NCBI GenBank assembly: GCA_038205115.1
Contig: JBBRCE010000001.1
Location: 124,001-188,000, forward strand
Length of the DNA: 64,000 nucleotides
Source: JBBRCE01 sp038205115
Lineage (GTDB): Bacteria > Planctomycetota > Planctomycetia > Pirellulales > JBBRCE01
Direction of reading: 5' to 3'
This document shows positions 50,567-59,552 of the stretch, piece by piece. The notes below the pieces were generated by a model. It was not told where the DNA came from. It was given only the letters and a program-made list of their open reading frames with translations, and made no database searches. Positions within the stretch are counted from its first letter, which is position 1. Each line of letters begins with the position of its first letter. The translations under genes were made by a program, and so were the position numbers.

Positions 50567-52162
50567 TTACGACTGCAAGTCGCCCGAGTAAAGCGCCATG
50601 TTGCGCGGTTCGAGCGTGGGCAACGGCGCCAACGTGGGCAAGGATAGCCGGCCAGTAACTTCGAGTTCCGGCTCGGCGGTCCGTTGTCGATATTCGCCGA
50701 CGAATGCCGTGGCCGCGGCGGCCAACACGGCCAGCAGGCTGCCCAAACCCAACACCAACAATCGGCGCGGCTTGACCGGCTTGGGATCGAGCGTGGCGGC
50801 TTGCGCCAAGGTGAGGTTCGACAAGCGACCATTGCCCAGCGCTTCGTCCAGTCGGGCTTGTTCGACGTTTTCGGAGTATTTGCGATACTTGGCTTCGGCC
50901 AACTCCATTTCGCGTTGCAGCCGGGCAATCTGGACTTCGTTTTCGTTCAGAGTTTTTAGTGTGCTTTTGGCGTCGGCAATTTGGTTGCTGACCGCTTTGG
51001 CTTTGGCTTGCAACGAAAACACGATCGGCTCTTCGGCCAGTAGCGCCGCCTTGGCGACTTCATAAATGTGATTGGGGCCTTTGGTTTCTTGCACGCGCGA
51101 AGGCTCTTGTTCGTTGACGATTGCTTCGGCCTGCTTGATTTGATCGCGAATGGCCCGCACATCAGGGTGCAGTTCGCTGAACTTGGAAAGCAGCTCTTTC
51201 TCTTTGACTTGCAATGCATAGAGTTGGCTGCGCATCGAATCGGCCGCCATGTTCGGAAAACCCACCGTACGCGCGGTGACCGACTCCGGCGAGACGTCGG
51301 CCAGCGCCCGTTTCATTTCGCTCAGTTGGGCATTGTGAGCCGTGAGCAACGCCTCGTTCTGCAGCGATTCATCTTCCAGCTTGCCAATCCGCTGCACCAA
51401 AATCTGCCGCTGATCGCCGGGCGACGCCAACCCGGTTTTATCCTTGGCGTCGCGCAGTTGGTTTTCTGCATCCTTAAGCCGCGATTTGAGCACGTCGGAT
51501 TGGTCGCTCAAAAATTGGTACGAGCCGCGCGGCCGGTTGGCGCGAATGTGCTGATCCTGGCAAGCTTCTGCCAACGCGGAAACAATCTGTTGCGCCTCTT
51601 CTGGCGTGCGCGCATCGTATGTCACGGAAATCACCGCCGACTTCTTCAACATTTGCACGTCGGCCAACTTCAAAACCTTTTGAATGGCTTGCTCGCGTTC
51701 GGAGAGCGGATCGGCCAGACCAACGGCCTGCAGCACGCTCGAAACGCGACTCATCAAACCCGGACCCGCGGCCGTCGGGGCAGCGTCGCTTGCTCGCGAA
51801 TCGGCACTGATCGGCGGAACCGCCTCCAGCACCACGCCCACGGAAACTTTGTCGACCGCCGATTCGATCACCGACCGGCTCTGCAAAATCTCCAGCACCG
51901 AGGCAATTTCGCTATCGCGCGACAGCGGAAAGGCGGACATCGACTGGCCAGGCGACGTCGTGGGGTCGGCCGTCACATTTTCGCGACCCAACCGCACGAA
52001 CAGCTTGGCTTCGGAGCGATAAGCTTTTTTGGTGAAAAAAAGCACTCCCAGGGCGAGCACCATGATCGTGCAAAAAACCAGCAAGCACTTGTTGCGTCGC
52101 CGCCAAACGATGCCGCAAATGTCTTGCAGCGTGATGGTTGACACCGTGGGTTGAGTCGTCAT
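50567..52162 (-). CDS. Wzz/GNVR-type polysaccharide co-polymerase without kinase domain
   Basis: This 531-residue inner-membrane protein controls chain length. The first membrane helix is KCLLVFCTIMVLALGVLFF, followed by a Wzz domain (YRSEAKLFVRLGRENV). A long periplasmic coiled coil runs from about residues 185 to 410 (LKSRLKDAENQLRDAKD, EKELLSKFSELHPDVRAIRD). The second membrane helix (RLLVLGLGSLLAVLAAAATA) is near residue 475, with PKPVKPRRLL just before it. The C-terminus stops about 40 residues later, so the tyrosine kinase domain found in fused Wzc proteins is absent. As first gene of the locus it is next to the only sizeable upstream gap. Confidence 0.92.
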   Translation of the reverse strand: MTTQPTVSTITLQDICGIVWRRRNKCLLVFCTIMVLALGVLFFTKKAYRSEAKLFVRLGRENVTADPTTSPGQSMSAFPLSRDSEIASVLEILQSRSVIESAVDKVSVGVVLEAVPPISADSRASDAAPTAAGPGLMSRVSSVLQAVGLADPLSEREQAIQKVLKLADVQMLKKSAVISVTYDARTPEEAQQIVSALAEACQDQHIRANRPRGSYQFLSDQSDVLKSRLKDAENQLRDAKDKTGLASPGDQRQILVQRIGKLEDESLQNEALLTAHNAQLSEMKRALADVSPESVTARTVGFPNMAADSMRSQLYALQVKEKELLSKFSELHPDVRAIRDQIKQAEAIVNEQEPSRVQETKGPNHIYEVAKAALLAEEPIVFSLQAKAKAVSNQIADAKSTLKTLNENEVQIARLQREMELAEAKYRKYSENVEQARLDEALGNGRLSNLTLAQAATLDPKPVKPRRLLVLGLGSLLAVLAAAATAFVGEYRQRTAEPELEVTGRLSLPTLAPLPTLEPRNMALYSGDLQS

Positions 52163-52751
52163 GTCTTACGCCCTCAGAGTGACGGAGCACAATTGCTAGC
52201 AGACTGTGGCCATTCGCCAGAATGCCACAGTAACTGGCAAATAGATAGAATAAGCGTAGATTGACGCGTATTCAAGACACGAAGACTGCACAGAATGGGC
52301 AATTAAGAGGCCGAATTCCGATTATCCCGAGTATGCAGAATGTACACCGGCGAATGTCGACGAGTGTCGGGCCAATAGTGCATTTTGCCATGCCTCTGCC
52401 GGCGACGCTGAATTTCCGGCTGAGCGAATTTCTGTCTCGCACGCAGGGCTGCGTTTTTCGACAGATCGACATAGGGCTAAATTGCCTGTCGCGGCCGGCC
52501 GCGGCTGCAAATGACCGGCCCCTTCGCTGCCCGCTCGTTTCGAATTCAATCGCAGAAAAATTGGCTTCCCGCCATATTTTTCTGGGCGAATCGCGTCAAC
52601 ACGATTAGACTAATGGCATCGTCTGCGCCGTTGGCGTGGGCGAAATCTGTCGATTTGAGGTCGCGTTCTAGCCCTCGAATCGGTCGTTCGACCAACGGAC
52701 AGGGGTCTCGCTAGACACTCATTTTCTACCGGAATGCGCAGAGGAATATCT
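52163..52751. other. divergent intergenic region, 589 bases
   Basis: This region separates the polysaccharide locus (minus) from the DUF1598-like gene (plus) and probably holds the main promoter of the locus. AGAGGA lies about seven bases before the plus-strand ATG at 52752. I found no convincing -10/-35 pair, RNA fold, operator palindrome or open frame with coding character. Confidence 0.4.
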
Positions 52752-54140
52752 ATGTCGGCTTGCAAGTTCGTGCCGCATCGCTCGCTAGCGATTGCGCTAT
52801 TCGCTTTGTTAGTCTGTTCGGCTTGCCCAACGGTCTCTCGAGCGCAAGGCGGCAACTGCCGCTTCAGCAATCAAAACAATCAGCGCTCGGTGGGCGGTGT
52901 GTTGGTCAATGGCGAAAACGTTGTCGACAACGTCACGCTTGACGATAAGGCCGAGCTCATCAAGATTCGCCGTGAAGCCTTGGAAGCCATCGGCGGTGAC
53001 GCCCGCAAGCCCAGCAAATTGCGGATGATTTCGCTGCGTAAGCTGCAAAACGCCATCGAAGCGCAGCAGAAAAACATGCAGCCACTGTCGGACGAAATGT
53101 ATTATCTGGCCGGCCTGCAGCGCATCGAATATGTGTTTGCATTTCCCGATCAAAAAGACATCGTCATCGCCGGACCGGCCGAACCGTGGCTGATTAACGA
53201 CGAAGGCAACCTGGTTGGCAAAACGTCGGGTCGGCCCGTGGTGCGATTGGAAGATTTGCTGATTGCTCTGCGAACGGTTGAATCGGCTCAGCGCGAGGCC
53301 ATTAGCTGTTCGATCGATCCCACGCCCGAAGGCATGTCGCGCGTGCAGTCTTTCCTCAAAAAGCAAACCTCGATCGGTACCAACCCGCAAGCCACAATCG
53401 CCGAAATCGAAAGGCAACTCGGTCCACAAACCATCACCGTCACGGGCGTGCCGGCCACCAGCCGGTTTGCCAATGTGTTGGTTGCCGCCGACTACAAAAT
53501 GAAGCGGCTGGCCATGAACTTCGAGCAGTCGCCGGTCAAAGGCATGCCCAGCTATTTGGAAATGCTTAAAGACGCGACCGCCACCAGTAAGAACATGACG
53601 CCCCGTTGGTGGATGGCGCCGCGTTACGAGCCGCTGCTCAAAGACGCCGAAGGCCTCTCCTGGAAGATCAGCGGCGCGGGCGTGAAGACCATTGCCGAAG
53701 AAGACTTCTTCAATGCCGACGGCAAACGCGAAAAAACCGTCAAGGCCAGCCCCTTGGCGCAAAAGTGGGCTCAGACCATGACCGACAAGTACGAAGAACT
53801 GGCCGGCAAGGACACCATCTTTGGCGAACTTCGCAATTGCATGGATCTGGCCGTGGTGGCCGCGCTGATCACCAAGCATCACCTGCTGGACAAAGCCGGT
53901 CTCGACACCCACCTGCTGTTCGACGGCAAGCAACTGATTACCGAAGAATTCAACGCCCCCAAGCACGTGAATTCCAAAGCCAGCTATTTGAAGAAGGGCA
54001 AGAACTGGATCATCAGCACCTCCGGTGGCGTGCAAATTCAGCCCATGGACATTGTGGCCAACGTCAAGGAATCGGCCGAAGTGGCAGAAACGCGCGGCAA
54101 GCTCGCCATGGATAAAGGCAATCGCTGGTGGTGGGATTGA
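52752..54140 (+). CDS. secreted DUF1598-like protein
   Basis: The product is 462 residues from the ATG at 52752, seven bases after AGAGGA. A signal peptide (LAIALFALLVCSACPTVSRA) is followed by a mature protein with VGGVLVNGENVVDNVTLDDK, LSDEMYYLAGLQRIEYVFAF, RPVVRLEDLLIALRTVESAQ, SIDPTPEGMSRVQSFLKK and a C-terminal GGVQIQPMDIVANVKESAEV. This fits DUF1598, a family known almost only from planctomycetes; I assign it by eye. A cysteine near the end of the signal (CSAC) could allow lipidation, but signal peptidase I cleavage at SRA is as likely. Function unknown. An intrinsic terminator follows. Confidence 0.82.
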   Translation: MSACKFVPHRSLAIALFALLVCSACPTVSRAQGGNCRFSNQNNQRSVGGVLVNGENVVDNVTLDDKAELIKIRREALEAIGGDARKPSKLRMISLRKLQNAIEAQQKNMQPLSDEMYYLAGLQRIEYVFAFPDQKDIVIAGPAEPWLINDEGNLVGKTSGRPVVRLEDLLIALRTVESAQREAISCSIDPTPEGMSRVQSFLKKQTSIGTNPQATIAEIERQLGPQTITVTGVPATSRFANVLVAADYKMKRLAMNFEQSPVKGMPSYLEMLKDATATSKNMTPRWWMAPRYEPLLKDAEGLSWKISGAGVKTIAEEDFFNADGKREKTVKASPLAQKWAQTMTDKYEELAGKDTIFGELRNCMDLAVVAALITKHHLLDKAGLDTHLLFDGKQLITEEFNAPKHVNSKASYLKKGKNWIISTSGGVQIQPMDIVANVKESAEVAETRGKLAMDKGNRWWWD

Positions 54141-54201
54141 TTTTCAGTCGTACGCCGCGAACGTGTTTTTTTCGCGGCTGAGACGGTTCGCAAAAGATCC
54201 G

Positions 54202-54242
54202 AGCCGCCGCGAGCATTCCTCCCGCTTGCGGCGGCTTTTTTT
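54202..54242 (+). terminator. Rho-independent terminator
   Basis: A perfect 9-base stem, AGCCGCCGC at 54202-54210 with GCGGCGGCT at 54228-54236, is followed by an unbroken run of seven T to 54242. It lies 62 bases after the DUF1598-like stop. Confidence 0.88.
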
Positions 54243-54303
54243 GCGCTGCGTTTTCCGCCCAGGCGTGCATTGCCCCGCAGTCCCGTCGTTTTTCGGAAAA
54301 ATC

Positions 54304-54332
54304 TTGGATTACGTCCGGCCATTCCCTATAAT
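54304..54332 (+). promoter_or_regulatory. sigma-70-type promoter of the cytochrome-type gene
   Basis: TTGGAT at 54304-54309 and a perfect TATAAT at 54327-54332 are separated by 17 bases. The predicted start near 54339 gives a leader of about 108 bases before the ATG at 54447. Confidence 0.6.
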
Positions 54333-54446
54333 GCGCTGCGGCTTGTCTCAGCCAGCAGACGCCACGCCTTCAGCGGCAACCGCCGTGATTTTGTCAGCGG
54401 CGGGCAGGGTCTTATTTCCGGTCACGCTACGAGGTTCGATTTCATC

Positions 54447-56315
54447 ATGCGCGCGCGATACTTTGGCTTGCAGGTTCTCTTGACGATGGCGTTGGCCATG
54501 ACGTTTGCGGTGGCAACCGCTTGGGCAGCTCCAACTTCCGAACAAAGAGTCAAACTCAAGAAAGCCAACGATGAACTCGGCAAAGCGCAAATGTTGGTCA
54601 AGAATCAAAAATACAAAGAAGCCGGTGAAGCCGTCACCGCCGCTGCCGCCAACTTGACCGAGTTGGCCGGCGAAAAAGATTTAGCCAAGATCGTCGAACC
54701 GCTGTTGGCCAAAGCGAGGGACTTGCACGGCAATCTGGAACTGCAAGGCGTCAAGCTCGATCCCTTTCCGGCGGCAGGCACGCCGGCAAAAGGCGCGGAC
54801 GCCGGCAAACCGGTTGGCGTGGCCGGCAAAGGCACCGTCAGCTTCAGCAAAGACGTATCGCCCATGCTGATGCAAAAATGCGGCAAATGCCACGTGAGCG
54901 ATTCCAAAGGCGGCTTCAACATGAACACGTTCGCCGCCCTGGAAAAAGGTTCCAAAGACGGCATTGTGGTCATGCCAGGCAAAGGTGAAGGCAGCCGCAT
55001 CGTGGAAGTCATCAAGTCCGGCGACATGCCGCGCGGTGGCGGAAAAGTCACGCCGGCGGAAGTGGCCACGCTGGTCAAATGGATCGACGAAGGCGCCAAG
55101 TTCGACGGCCCGGACAAAACTAAGCCCATCGCTGGCGGTGCGGCCGTGAAGCCCACGCCGGATATGAAAGGCCCCACACTTACCGTCGTAGCGCCCAGCG
55201 GCGCGGAAACGGTGTCGTTCTCGCGCGATCTGGCTCCGGTGCTGGCCGCCAACTGCATCAGTTGTCACGGAGAAACCCAGCCCCGCGCACGCTTGGATCT
55301 CGACAACTTCGCCGCCCTGCTGCGTGGCAGCGAAAATGGCAACATCATCGTGCCAGGCAAATCGGCCGACAGCGTGCTGATCAAAAAGATCAAAGGCACT
55401 TCCGGCGAGCGCATGCCCGAAAAGAAGCCCCCGCTTCCCGACGATGTGATTGCCAAGTTCGCCAAATGGGTCGACGAAGGCGCCAAGTTCGATGGCGATA
55501 GCGCCAGTCAAACCATGCGGATGAATACCTCAATTTACTCGGCCAAGGTTTCGACGCACGATCAGTTGCAAAAAGCCCGCGACGATCGAGCCCAAAAAAC
55601 CTGGGATAAAGGCAATCCCAACGTCACGGCCGCCAGGGCGGAAACCAAAAACTTTCTCGTGCTCGGCAACGTGGGTCAGGCTAAGGTCAAAGCCATTGCC
55701 GACGCCGCCGAGCAACTCGTGCCGCAGTTATCTAAGATCGTGCATGCCTCGCCCGACGCGCCGCTGATCAAAGGCCGGATGACCATTTTCGTGTTCAACA
55801 AGCGCTACGATTACAGCGAATTCGGCGAAATGGTCGAAGAAAAGAAATACTCCGGCGGCTCGCGAACGCACTGGTTCTACAACTCGATTGACGCCTACGG
55901 CGCCATGTTGTTGGATTCGGATCTGCCGTCCAGCGGCATGCTGGCCGAGCAAATTACCTCGGTCTACGCGGCCAGTATTGGCAACCACGTGCCGCGCTGG
56001 TTTGCCGACGGCTTCGGCCGCGTCACCGCCGCTGGCATCGACGCCAAGGATGGCCGCGCAAAACAGTGGGACGATCGACTCCGCGACGCCATGTCCAGCA
56101 TGACCAACGCCGACTCGCTCCTCAAGGGCGGCATGGAGCAAGAAGACGCGGCCGTTTGCGCCTACAGTTTTGTCAAATACCTCAAGAGCAACAGCACGGC
56201 CTTCAACTCGTTGATGCTGGCGCTCTCCAAGGGGCAAGACTTCGATCAGGCGTTCAGCAAAGCCTTCCGCGGCACGCCCGAACAAGGCGTCACCGCTTGG
56301 GCAAAACGCCGGTAA
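54447..56315 (+). CDS. secreted protein with two PSCyt1-type CxxCH domains and a peptidase-like C-terminal domain
   Basis: The product is 622 residues from the ATG at 54447. A signal peptide (FGLQVLLTMALAMTFAVATA) ends at AWAA. A helical, TPR-like segment follows (KLKKANDELGKAQMLVKNQK). Two haem-type sites come next: C145-GK-C148-H149 within a domain ending VKWIDEGAKFDG, and C270-IS-C273-H274 within a domain ending AKWVDEGAKFDGD. The repeated ends show an internal duplication of the PSCyt1 (planctomycete cytochrome C) type. The C-terminal 220 residues hold ASIGNHVPRWFADGFGRVTA, similar to the metallopeptidase region of DUF1570 but without an HExxH motif. A redox or surface role is inferred. 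Confidence 0.85.
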   Translation: MRARYFGLQVLLTMALAMTFAVATAWAAPTSEQRVKLKKANDELGKAQMLVKNQKYKEAGEAVTAAAANLTELAGEKDLAKIVEPLLAKARDLHGNLELQGVKLDPFPAAGTPAKGADAGKPVGVAGKGTVSFSKDVSPMLMQKCGKCHVSDSKGGFNMNTFAALEKGSKDGIVVMPGKGEGSRIVEVIKSGDMPRGGGKVTPAEVATLVKWIDEGAKFDGPDKTKPIAGGAAVKPTPDMKGPTLTVVAPSGAETVSFSRDLAPVLAANCISCHGETQPRARLDLDNFAALLRGSENGNIIVPGKSADSVLIKKIKGTSGERMPEKKPPLPDDVIAKFAKWVDEGAKFDGDSASQTMRMNTSIYSAKVSTHDQLQKARDDRAQKTWDKGNPNVTAARAETKNFLVLGNVGQAKVKAIADAAEQLVPQLSKIVHASPDAPLIKGRMTIFVFNKRYDYSEFGEMVEEKKYSGGSRTHWFYNSIDAYGAMLLDSDLPSSGMLAEQITSVYAASIGNHVPRWFADGFGRVTAAGIDAKDGRAKQWDDRLRDAMSSMTNADSLLKGGMEQEDAAVCAYSFVKYLKSNSTAFNSLMLALSKGQDFDQAFSKAFRGTPEQGVTAWAKRR

Positions 56316-56448
56316 GGGATGCAGCGTGATAGTCAATCACGGCGTGGCCGCCCATCGATCGAATTCAAGGGTCGTCTGCGCGATTGATTCTTCGACGGTT
56401 TTCGGCGCGCACTTCGTTCAAGTCAGAACGCGTCTGTCGCGCGAAGGC

Positions 56449-57528
56449 TCACGATGTGGCCCAGTTAATCTTGCGTTTCAAATTCGCAAAAGCCGCAGGT
56501 TGCAGAAATTTGTCATGTTCCAAGCGGCCGACGACAACCCCCGCCGGAATTCCCAACTGTTTAGCAAACTCTTGAATTTGCAATCGAGACCTCAGAAAAG
56601 GCAAACCACTGACATGTCCTTGCGGAATCAAGAGGTCTCGCGCGAATTTGTCGGCCTCAATCTCCTCGTTGTTGTCCGCATGAATTCCAAACTCCACAAA
56701 TACTCGTTTCTTGCTATGAAGTAGGACATGACCTGCCTCATGGAAGAACGTAAATATCAGGCGGTCGTCGGTTTCGAACTTCTGGCCGAGCTGAATGAAG
56801 GCCCTGTCTTTGGATAGCCAACGGGTGGCCCCACGGGCGCCTGCCTTGTCGATTTCCTTCGTGAATACGACGACAACGCCCGCGCTCGCTGAAACCTTTG
56901 CGACTTCCGCGGCCCACTCGGAAACATTCCGTGTCGTCAGCCTCCGCATTTCAATCAGGGCGGCACGAAAAACTGCTGGATCGTAAGGCTGCACATCAAT
57001 GGATTCCGCTTGAAGTTCGCCCAACCGAAGCCATGCCGCGACATAACCCGATCGGCGCTGCTGCGGTTCACCACCACGAAACTGAACGCAAGGTTCGCCC
57101 CAACATTTATGCCAAGATGCAATGTCGCTAACGCCAAAGAACTTCAGCGCCTCGCGAACCAAGACCGCCTTGTCCTTCGATGCTGTCATCTTGCCGCGTT
57201 CGACCAAGGCTTTTACTGGAATTTGCTTCAACCATTCGATCGCACCTTCGAGTCGCTTACCTTCTTCGATCCGGACGAGTGACTCTCGGTAATTCGATTC
57301 TCGATTGTTCCAGAACCTCGCCGAGACACCTAAAGCAAGTTCGAATTTCGCGGCCACCTCGTAGGTGATGGGAGTCGTCGCGCTAACGATCTGGCTAATC
57401 GTCTTTTCGGTGAGTCCTGTTCGACACGCCAACTCAGACTGAGAAATGCATTTTGTCGCCAAAACCTCTTTCAGCGTATCTCCGGGCGGAATCGCGTAAT
57501 CGGGGGCGAACGTCTGATTGCTGGGCAT
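56449..57528 (-). CDS. HTH-ImmA/IrrE fusion antitoxin (HigA-type)
   Basis: The product is 359 residues from the ATG at 57528, with AGGAGGT six bases before the start, the best ribosome binding site seen here. Residues 15-80 are a HigA-type helix-turn-helix (LKEVLATKCISQSELACRTG, LTEKTISQIVSATTPITYEV). The C-terminal half is an ImmA/IrrE metallopeptidase domain: HEAGH at 263-267, and EEIEADKFARDLLIP with third-ligand Glu291. It begins 16 bases after the toxin-like gene stop. HTH-ImmA proteins next to a HigB-type toxin act as antitoxin and autorepressor in known systems; here this is inferred from order and motifs. Confidence 0.85.
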   Translation of the reverse strand: MPSNQTFAPDYAIPPGDTLKEVLATKCISQSELACRTGLTEKTISQIVSATTPITYEVAAKFELALGVSARFWNNRESNYRESLVRIEEGKRLEGAIEWLKQIPVKALVERGKMTASKDKAVLVREALKFFGVSDIASWHKCWGEPCVQFRGGEPQQRRSGYVAAWLRLGELQAESIDVQPYDPAVFRAALIEMRRLTTRNVSEWAAEVAKVSASAGVVVVFTKEIDKAGARGATRWLSKDRAFIQLGQKFETDDRLIFTFFHEAGHVLLHSKKRVFVEFGIHADNNEEIEADKFARDLLIPQGHVSGLPFLRSRLQIQEFAKQLGIPAGVVVGRLEHDKFLQPAAFANLKRKINWATS

Positions 57529-57544
57529 AAATACCTCCTGTCCT

Positions 57545-57877
57545 TCAGTTGTGGTAATCACCGATCCCCACGACTTCAATGGCCACGACTTGATTCCATG
57601 GAAGCTGGCCGTCGTCGTTTACGGGCGGAGGCTGCTTCGGACGAAACACCATCCTGTCAGGATGAACGAGATCGATAGCCAGGCATCCGCTCAGGTTCTC
57701 TCGCAATTCATGGCATCGACCGGGCAGCGTCCGCATGACCTCCAGGGTTTCGGCGGCCTCCAAGTCAGCCAAACGCCGTTGAATGACCACCGCCAAACGC
57801 GGACCGTACTTACCGACCAATTTCCCTTGATTGCTGCAAAGTTTCTGCAGTTTCGCATCTGCAAAAGCAATTTCCAT
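57545..57877 (-). CDS. HigB/RelE-type toxin
   Basis: The product is 110 residues from the ATG at 57877. The body matches the plasmid maintenance killer (HigB-like) family: MEIAFADAKLQKLCSNQGKL, KYGPRLAVVIQRRLADLEAA, VMRTLPGRCHELREN, LAIDLVHPDRMVFRP. The HELxxN and VHPxRxxF segments are the family hallmark; such toxins cut mRNA on the ribosome. It comes first in the operon, 16 bases ahead of the HTH-ImmA gene, as in higBA. A longer in-frame start at 57925 is less likely, because the operator candidate would fall close to it. Confidence 0.83.
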   Translation of the reverse strand: MEIAFADAKLQKLCSNQGKLVGKYGPRLAVVIQRRLADLEAAETLEVMRTLPGRCHELRENLSGCLAIDLVHPDRMVFRPKQPPPVNDDGQLPWNQVVAIEVVGIGDYHN

Positions 57878-57918
57878 AGTCCATTCTCGGCGACTCCGCA
57901 GTGTCCGTCCAGTAAATC

Positions 57919-57977
57919 TTACCACATTGGTAACTCAAATCCATTAACGTGTTTCCATTTTCTTACTGAAATGGTAA
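57919..57977 (-). promoter_or_regulatory. candidate palindromic operator of the toxin-antitoxin operon
   Basis: TTACCA-CAT-TGGTAA at 57919-57933 is a perfect palindrome about 42 bases upstream of the toxin ATG. A second inverted repeat, CCATTT at 57955-57960 with AAATGG at 57969-57974, continues into another TGGTAA at 57972-57977. The repeated TGGTAA half-site in an AT-rich stretch fits binding by the dimeric HTH antitoxin. Confidence 0.55.
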
Positions 57978-58109
57978 CAAATGCAATTGGGTTCCTGCGG
58001 ACAAGTCGCCTTGAAATTGTGAAATCGCTACCGAGCGAAGAAGCCAGGCATCATCGACCGTCGATTTATCGTGGCCGAAACGATCGACGTGATGCCGCCG
58101 ATTCAATCC

Positions 58110-59552
58110 CTACTTTTTTTCCGCTGGCGTTTCGAATGTCGATTTTGGCTCTTCGGCCGGCGCGTCGGCGGGCACGTCGTTGGAGTTGGTCGCGACCGGC
58201 GCCGGCGTCTCCGGCTTTTTCGCTTCGTCGACCAACACTGCGCCGCCTTCGGTCAGGCGTTCGCCCGGATTGGCAACCACGCGGGCATCGACCGATAGTC
58301 CGTTGGCAATGCCGATCTCCGCGCCAAAGTCGCCTTCAACCTCCACCGCCTGAAAGTGGACTTTCAATTGGTCGTCAACTGTTGCCACCTGCGTACCATC
58401 CGCGTTGACAATCAGCGCGGCGGCCGGCACAAGCAGCGGCGGATTTTCGCGCACTGTGCTCAATTTGACCTGCACGTAGCTGCCCGGGAGTAAGGCATGA
58501 TCGTCGTTGGCAATTTGCACTTCGGTGAGCAGCGTCCGCGAGGTGGTGTCGATGGATTTTGCGGTGCGCATGATTTTGCCGATGAACTTCCGCCCTGGGC
58601 GATCGCGGACCAGGAGTTCGGCCGTTTGTCCCGGTTGAATTCCGGCGGAGTAAATCTGCGGCACGTTCACGTAGACGCGCAGGGGATTGGTTTTGGCCAA
58701 ATGAAACAGCGCCTGGCTGGAATTGCCGCCCACCGAAACCAGTCCGCCGGTTTCGATGGTTCGCGAGGTGATGGTGCCGGCGAACGGCGCGTAGACTTTG
58801 GCAAACGCTTGCGTTTCGGTCAGCCGCTGCACGTTGGCTTGGCCGGCGGCGACATCGGCCTTGGCAGCCTCGACCGCGGCCGATGCCGTATCGACCGCAG
58901 CGCGGCGTTCGTCAATATCTTGCTGATTGACGGCCTTGCTCACGGCCAGCGATTCGTAACGGCGAAAGGTCGTTTCGTTGAGTTTGAGCGTTTCTTCGGC
59001 CGCGAGTTGCTTAGCGCGAGTTTGACCAACGGCGGCCTTGGCTTGCCGCAGTTCTTGATCGACTTCCGGCGTATCGATTTCGGCCAACAGTTGCCCGCCC
59101 GTCACTTCGTCGCCGATGTCCACCAGCCAGCGACGCAGATAGCCGTTGGTGCGCGCATAAACGGATGTTTCTTCAAGCGGTTGCGCATCGCCGGGCAGTT
59201 GCACGACGCCCGTCGCCGGCGATTGACGCGGCTTGACCAGCGTCACCTTGGGCGCGGCATGCTTAACGTGATCGGCAATTTGCTCCAGCACCGCTTGCTG
59301 CCGACTTTTTGGCAAATATCCCAGCGTAAACATGCCCGCGAGAATTGCGGCCACGCCTAGCGCAAACACCAGCAGCAACAGAAAATGTACGCGCGGAGGC
59401 GCGGGCGGATCGCCAATTTCGTCGTCGTGCGACGATGGCGCGGGCCGCGCGCTCGCCGCGCCCTTGCCGTGCGAATCGATGGCCGGGCGAACGTCTGGCG
59501 CCGGCAGCGCCACTTGCGGCGCGGGATCGAGAATTGGAGGATTAGCGGCCAT
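58110..59552 (-). CDS. RND efflux periplasmic adaptor (membrane fusion protein)
   Basis: The product is 480 residues from the ATG at 59552. A proline-rich cytosolic start of about 50 residues precedes one membrane helix (FLLLLVFALGVAAILAGMFT). Then follow the lipoyl-like half (GYLRRWLVDIGDEVTGGQLL, AEIDTPEVDQELRQAK), a hairpin of about 90 residues with two helices (RRAAVDTASAAVEAAKADVA), and the returning half VYAPFAGTITSRTIETGGLV. The beta-barrel NPLRVYVNVPQIYSAGIQPG comes next. The C-terminus is a low-complexity tail. The start overlaps the pump gene by 11 bases, so the pump is transcribed first and the adaptor second. No outer-membrane factor is adjacent. Confidence 0.93.
   Translation of the reverse strand: MAANPPILDPAPQVALPAPDVRPAIDSHGKGAASARPAPSSHDDEIGDPPAPPRVHFLLLLVFALGVAAILAGMFTLGYLPKSRQQAVLEQIADHVKHAAPKVTLVKPRQSPATGVVQLPGDAQPLEETSVYARTNGYLRRWLVDIGDEVTGGQLLAEIDTPEVDQELRQAKAAVGQTRAKQLAAEETLKLNETTFRRYESLAVSKAVNQQDIDERRAAVDTASAAVEAAKADVAAGQANVQRLTETQAFAKVYAPFAGTITSRTIETGGLVSVGGNSSQALFHLAKTNPLRVYVNVPQIYSAGIQPGQTAELLVRDRPGRKFIGKIMRTAKSIDTTSRTLLTEVQIANDDHALLPGSYVQVKLSTVRENPPLLVPAAALIVNADGTQVATVDDQLKVHFQAVEVEGDFGAEIGIANGLSVDARVVANPGERLTEGGAVLVDEAKKPETPAPVATNSNDVPADAPAEEPKSTFETPAEKK

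Noticed and set aside
52809..54035. Open frame of 408 codons on the minus strand
   Set aside because: It is antisense to the DUF1598-like gene, with no start signal or recognisable domain.
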